A DNA stretch of 15,654 nt, taken from the NCBI GenBank assembly GCA_011523195.1, contig WTHH01000190.1:1-15654 (forward strand). The letters are read 5' to 3'. Under the pieces are notes generated by a model, which saw only the letters and a program-made list of their open reading frames with translations, was not told the DNA's origin and searched no databases. A program made the position numbers and the translations under genes. Shown here piece after piece: positions 12,658 to 15,654 of the stretch (its first letter is position 1; each line of letters starts with the position of its first letter). The DNA is from Verrucomicrobiales bacterium (GTDB taxonomy: Bacteria; Verrucomicrobiota; Verrucomicrobiia; Limisphaerales; UBA1096).

Positions 12658-13875
12658 TCAACCAAGAAACGCGTCGTGGACCGCCTGGGTGGCTTCCTCC
12701 GCCTGGTCGAGATCGATGACCACGGAGATTTTGATCTCGCTGGTGGAGATCATCTGGATGTTGACGCCGGTGTTGGCGAGGACGTCAAACATCTTTGCTG
12801 CCACGCCGGAGTGGCTGCGCATGCCCACGCCCACGATGGAAAGCTTGCCAATTTTTTCATCGGCCAGCGTCTCGCCGAAGCCAATGTCGGCGCGCATGCC
12901 GTCGATCACGCCATGCGCCTTGGCCACGTCCGGCTTGTCGATGGTGAACGACAGATCGGTCGCCGGGGTGTTGGAGCCGTGGCTGATGTTCTGCACAATC
13001 ATGTCGACGTTGATCGCCGAGTCGGCCAGTTTTTGAAAAATACGAGACGCCACGCCCGGCTTGTCCGGCACGCCGACGAGGGTGACCTTGGCCTGGTTTT
13101 TGTCGAGTGACACGCCGCGGATCACGACGTCCTCCATGCTTTTCGTTTCTTCCTTCACGATGGTCCCGGGATTGTTGTTGAGGCTGGAGCGAACTTCAAA
13201 AATGACGCCAAACTTCTTGGCGAATTCAACCGAGCGAGACTGCATCACCTTCGCGCCCATGCTAGCCAACTCGAGCATCTCGTCGTACGAGACTTCCTCG
13301 AGCTTCCTCGCCGTCGGTACGATGCGCGGGTCGGTGGTGTAGACGCCGTCGACGTCGGTAAAAATCTGGCAAAGATCCGCCTTCAGCGCCGCCGCCAGCG
13401 CGATCGCCGTGAGGTCGGAGCCACCCCGGCCCAGCGTGGTGATGTGGCCCTCCGTCGTCTGCCCCTGAAACCCGGCCACGATGGTCACGTTGCCGGCGTC
13501 GAGCAGTTCGTGGATTTTCTCCGGCGTGATGTTGCGAATCTTTGCCTTGGAATGCACACCGTCGGTCACAATCCCCGCCTGGGCGCCCGTCATTGACGCG
13601 GCCGGAATGTCCATCGACTGGAGCGCGATGGCCAGCAGCGCGATCGTCGTCTGCTCGCCGGTGGAAAGTAGCACGTCCATCTCCCGCTCGCTGGGCACCG
13701 GCATCAGGCTCTTGGCCATGTCGATGAGATTGTCGGTCACACCCTTCATCGCGGACACCACCACCACGACCTGATCGCCGCGCTGCCGGTACTCGGCCAC
13801 GCGGTTGGCGACGTTGCGGATGCGGTCGATGTCGGCCACCGACGATCCGCCGTATTTTTGAACAATCAATGCCAT
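12658..13875 (-). CDS. lysC: Aspartate kinase (aspartokinase) with two C-terminal ACT domains
   Basis: The 405-residue cytoplasmic enzyme phosphorylates L-aspartate, the first step towards lysine, threonine, methionine and diaminopimelate. The N-terminus has KYGGSSV (7-13) for nucleotide and aspartate binding; TGAQAGI, GRGGSDLTA and TDVDGVYTTDPRI follow in the kinase domain. Two ACT regulatory domains lie at about 265-340 (VTLVGVPDKPGVASRIF) and 345-405 (LSIVGVGMRSHSGVAAKMF), as in monofunctional lysine/threonine-sensitive enzymes. Length is normal. ATG 13875 was chosen because MALIVQKYGG is the family N-terminus; an upstream TTG at 13908 would add 11 unlikely residues. It is divergent from the second sulfatase and 46 nt upstream of the esterase on the same strand, with no functional link apparent. 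Allosteric feedback is expected from the family; the leader holds a tandem palindrome. Confidence 0.97.
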   Translation of the reverse strand: MALIVQKYGGSSVADIDRIRNVANRVAEYRQRGDQVVVVVSAMKGVTDNLIDMAKSLMPVPSEREMDVLLSTGEQTTIALLAIALQSMDIPAASMTGAQAGIVTDGVHSKAKIRNITPEKIHELLDAGNVTIVAGFQGQTTEGHITTLGRGGSDLTAIALAAALKADLCQIFTDVDGVYTTDPRIVPTARKLEEVSYDEMLELASMGAKVMQSRSVEFAKKFGVIFEVRSSLNNNPGTIVKEETKSMEDVVIRGVSLDKNQAKVTLVGVPDKPGVASRIFQKLADSAINVDMIVQNISHGSNTPATDLSFTIDKPDVAKAHGVIDGMRADIGFGETLADEKIGKLSIVGVGMRSHSGVAAKMFDVLANTGVNIQMISTSEIKISVVIDLDQAEEATQAVHDAFLG

Positions 13876-13909
13876 CGGCACATGCCCGGAAACGGGCGGA
13901 AGCTGCAAA

Positions 13910-13934
13910 CTTGGCCAAGCGCTTGGCCAAGCGC
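13910..13934. repeat. Tandem palindrome (two 12-bp units) in the lysC leader
   Basis: CTTGGCCAAGCG is repeated twice head to tail at 13910-13921 and 13922-13933. The span 13910-13931 is a 22-bp perfect palindrome, and 13919-13934 is GCGCTTGGCCAAGCGC. A transcript could fold into a 9-bp stem with a GCGC loop, ending 35 nt before the lysC ATG. It is the densest copy cluster in the window. Confidence 0.95.
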
Positions 13935-13954
13935 GTAAAAACGCGGCCGGGTGA

Positions 13955-13981
13955 ATTACAGCAAAGTTAAGCCAGTTGCAA
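13955..13981 (-). promoter_or_regulatory. Candidate lysC promoter with extended -10
   Basis: On the minus strand TTGCAA (13981-13976) is followed after 15 nt by TGTAAT (13960-13955), preceded by TG-C as in an extended -10. The 15-nt spacer is short. Transcription would start near 13948 and include the tandem palindrome in the leader. Confidence 0.35.
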
Positions 13982-13992
13982 GACCCGCCTCC

Positions 13993-14006
13993 CCCTTGGC
14001 CAAGCG
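13993..14006. repeat. Intergenic palindrome copy CCCTTGGCCAAGCG
   Basis: The 12-mer CTTGGCCAAGCG (13995-14006) is intact and continues as CTTAA, the beginning of another 12-base period that decays. It lies in the 191-nt lysC/sulfatase divergent region, about 60 nt before the sulfatase start. Confidence 0.85.
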
Positions 14007-14066
14007 CTTAATATGAATTCGTAAAAGACTTTTGCCAGTGTTCAACCGGCTCCGTATCGTCGCGGC

Positions 14067-15473
14067 GTGAAACGTCTACTTTGCCTTATCACGACCGCAC
14101 TTGGTTTGAGCGGCGCCTTGGCTACGGAGAAGCCCAATATTGTGCTCATCATGTGTGACGACCTCGGCTGGGGCGACGTGGGTTTCAATGGCAACAAAGT
14201 CATCCGCACGCCGCACCTCGATGCGATGGCCAAGGGGGGGATGAAGTTCAACCGGTTTTACGCGGCAGCACCGGTTTGCAGTCCGACGCGTGGCAGCTGC
14301 ATAACCGGCCGGCACCCTTTCCGCTACGGCATCCCATTCGCGAACAGCGGCCACATGAAGCCGGAGGAGTTGACGCTGGCCGAGCTGTTGAAAAAACAGG
14401 GCTACACCACCGGCCACTTCGGCAAATGGCACCTTGGCACGCTAACTAAAACGGTGAAGGACGCCAACCGCGGTGGCCCTCGCGGCGCTAAGAATTATTC
14501 GCCGCCGCAGGTGAACGGCTTCGACATCTGCTTCAGCACCGAGTCGAAGGTGCCGACGTGGGATCCGCTTTTCCGGCCCAAGGGCAACAACTCCAGGCAG
14601 TGGTGGGATCCAGTGATGGCAGCCAGTGACGCCAATCCCTACGGAACCGCCTACTGGAATGAACACGGCGAGAGCGTCACCGAAAACACCCGCGGCGCGA
14701 ACTCGCGCGTGATTATGGATCGCGCCATTCCTTTCATCCAAAAGGCCACCCAAGCCAGGCAACCGTTTTTCAGCATCATCTGGTTTCACACGCCGCACCT
14801 GCCGGTCGTCGCCGGGCCGGAGTTCATGGCGATGTACAAGGATCTCCCAAAGTATGCGCAACACTATTACGGCTGCATCACCGCGATGGATGAGCAGGTC
14901 GGGCGACTCCGCAGCGAGCTGCGCAAACTGGGTGCGGCGGAAAATACGCTACTGTTTTTCTGCAGCGACAACGGCCCTGAGGGGCAGACCGGCAAGGCGC
15001 CCGGTAGCGCCGGTCACCTGAGTGGCCGCAAGCGTTCGCTGCTCGAGGGCGGCATCCGCGTGCCGGGCCTCGTCGAGTGGCCAGCGCGGATCAAGCCCGG
15101 TCGCACCACCAACGTGCCATGCGTCACCAGCGACTATCTGCCGACGATTCTCGCGCTAATCGACGTCGAGCCGATCACCGACCGGCCGATCGATGGCATC
15201 AGCCTCGTGCCGTTGTTCGACGGCAAATTGGCCAAGCGCGGACGGCCGATTGGCTTTGAGTCAAAAGGCCAAACCGCGTGGATCGGCGATCGTTACAAAC
15301 TTTACTTCAGCGGCAAGGCCAAGGGCGGGCCTCAGTTGTTCGACCTCATCGCCGACCCGTCGGAGAAACAGGACTTGGCCAAGCGCGAACCCGGCTTGGT
15401 CAAGCGATTGGCCAAGGAGTTGACCGTCTGGCGGGAATCGTGCCGCGCCAGTGCCACCGGCAACGATTATTGA
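14067..15473 (+). CDS. Exported S1-family sulfatase (formylglycine type), second copy
   Basis: The 468-residue enzyme starts at GTG 14067 with a signal peptide (1-19, ALA/T). The signature CSPTRGSCITG starts at Cys71, the residue expected to become formylglycine. Asp31-Asp32 (CDDLGWGD), GKWH (Lys120, His122), HTPH (His241, His244), SDNG (Asp301, Asn302) and Lys322 complete the metal and substrate sites, so it should be active. It is clearly a different lineage from the sulfatase at 8939: layout and active-site spacing differ (SDNG here, SDQG there). Substrate is unknown; a polysaccharide sulfate ester is likely from context. The last 60 codons hold three palindrome cores (KLAKRG, DLAKRE, RLAKEL). 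The stop is one base from the next start. No Shine-Dalgarno sequence is visible. Confidence 0.95.
   Translation: MKRLLCLITTALGLSGALATEKPNIVLIMCDDLGWGDVGFNGNKVIRTPHLDAMAKGGMKFNRFYAAAPVCSPTRGSCITGRHPFRYGIPFANSGHMKPEELTLAELLKKQGYTTGHFGKWHLGTLTKTVKDANRGGPRGAKNYSPPQVNGFDICFSTESKVPTWDPLFRPKGNNSRQWWDPVMAASDANPYGTAYWNEHGESVTENTRGANSRVIMDRAIPFIQKATQARQPFFSIIWFHTPHLPVVAGPEFMAMYKDLPKYAQHYYGCITAMDEQVGRLRSELRKLGAAENTLLFFCSDNGPEGQTGKAPGSAGHLSGRKRSLLEGGIRVPGLVEWPARIKPGRTTNVPCVTSDYLPTILALIDVEPITDRPIDGISLVPLFDGKLAKRGRPIGFESKGQTAWIGDRYKLYFSGKAKGGPQLFDLIADPSEKQDLAKREPGLVKRLAKELTVWRESCRASATGNDY
15228..15239. repeat. TTGGCCAAGCG copy in second sulfatase
   Basis: The core with a complete right arm (TTGGCCAAGCG) encodes LAKRG in a surface-type region. 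Confidence 0.7.
15374..15415. repeat. Cluster of three palindrome units at the 3' end of the second sulfatase
   Basis: CTTGGCCAAGCG at 15374-15385 is followed by CTTGGTCAAGCG at 15394-15405 (one mismatch) and TTGGCCAA at 15408-15415. They encode DLAKRE, GLVKR and LAKEL in the C-terminal helix. Confidence 0.8.
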
Positions 15474-15474
15474 C

Positions 15475-15654
15475 GTGCGCCGTCGACGCCCCAAACGCCG
15501 TTGGCTTCGCTGGCTGCTATTGCTGATCGTCATCGATGCCGCCGCGTTTTATTGGTGGTGGAACAATCAGGTGGAGCGCCGTTACAACGGCATCATTCGC
15601 GACGCAGCGGCGGAGTTCGGCGTGGAGTACGCACTGATCAAGGCAGTCATCTGG
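15475..15654 (+). CDS. Membrane-anchored lytic transglycosylase (SLT family), N-terminal part; runs off the right edge
   Basis: Sixty codons from GTG 15475 are visible. A very basic start (RRRRPKRR) is followed by a hydrophobic helix (WLRWLLLLIVIDAAAFYWWW, about 10-29), giving an inner-membrane anchor with the rest in the periplasm. Residues 38-60 read YNGIIRDAAAEFGVEYALIKAVIW, the usual opening of the soluble lytic transglycosylase domain, in which the catalytic Glu comes directly after this point and is outside the window. Such enzymes cleave the MurNAc-GlcNAc bond of peptidoglycan, forming 1,6-anhydro ends. The start is one base beyond the sulfatase stop, so the two may be translated together, though no functional link is obvious. 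The domain call rests on one motif and is inferred. Confidence 0.72.
   Translation, partial: MRRRRPKRRWLRWLLLLIVIDAAAFYWWWNNQVERRYNGIIRDAAAEFGVEYALIKAVIW

Noticed and set aside
13876..13908. TTG-initiated 11-residue extension of aspartate kinase
   Set aside because: MALIVQKYGG at 13875 matches the standard N-terminus of the family.
545..14006. Palindromes as intrinsic terminators
   Set aside because: Most copies lie inside genes, the 14-mer has no loop and no T run follows; only the tandem at 13910 could make a stable hairpin, and it lies upstream of a gene.

Overview
The window looks like a chromosomal segment of a (probably marine) member of the Verrucomicrobiota. Supporting signs: an ankyrin protein ends in the 'Y-x-x-x-S-S-x-D-L-x-N-W ... 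F-Y-R-V' C-terminal domain common in secreted proteins of that phylum; a membrane protein shows the 'PDxxNAA' N-terminal and pseudopilin-like C-terminal signatures seen in Verrucomicrobiota/Planctomycetota proteins; S1 sulfatases sit beside a GH16 laminarinase and a CE15-like esterase; most starts lack a strong Shine-Dalgarno sequence. This taxonomic call is inference from gene content. Coding density is high and no gene-free stretch exceeds 300 bases.

Left part, all minus strand (1-8001): an ankyrin-repeat exported protein (5449-8001), then 10 nt later a membrane-anchored protein of unknown function (3972-5438), an alpha-glucan phosphorylase (1726-3855), the 23S rRNA methyltransferase RlmN (530-1729, sharing an ATGA with the phosphorylase) and the 5' part of a VTC-domain protein that runs off the left edge (1-409). 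Middle, plus strand: a GH16 beta-1,3-glucanase (8088-8876) and a sulfatase (8939-10426). Converging on them from the minus strand are aspartate kinase (12658-13875) and a two-domain esterase (10539-12611). Right end, plus strand: a second sulfatase (14067-15473) and the start of a membrane-anchored lytic transglycosylase (15475 to the edge).

GH16, the two sulfatases and the double esterase would fit extracellular or periplasmic breakdown of sulfated or esterified polysaccharide. Alpha-glucan phosphorylase handles storage glucan inside the cell. LysC and RlmN are housekeeping genes.

The most striking signal is not a gene. The palindrome TTGGCCAA occurs 19 times in 15.65 kb, where roughly 0.24 would be expected at equal base frequencies. 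Twelve of the 19 extend to the 12-mer CTTGGCCAAGCG or its complement, and four are the perfect 14-bp palindrome CGCTTGGCCAAGCG. Copies lie in intergenic DNA and inside genes in all three frames (read as LGQ, LAK or WP), and the perfect copies avoid catalytic cores. One tandem copy upstream of lysC forms a 22-bp palindrome. This resembles the cyanobacterial HIP1 phenomenon with a different sequence. A second notable point is an in-frame TAG near the 3' end of the esterase gene, followed by 32 further protein-like codons.
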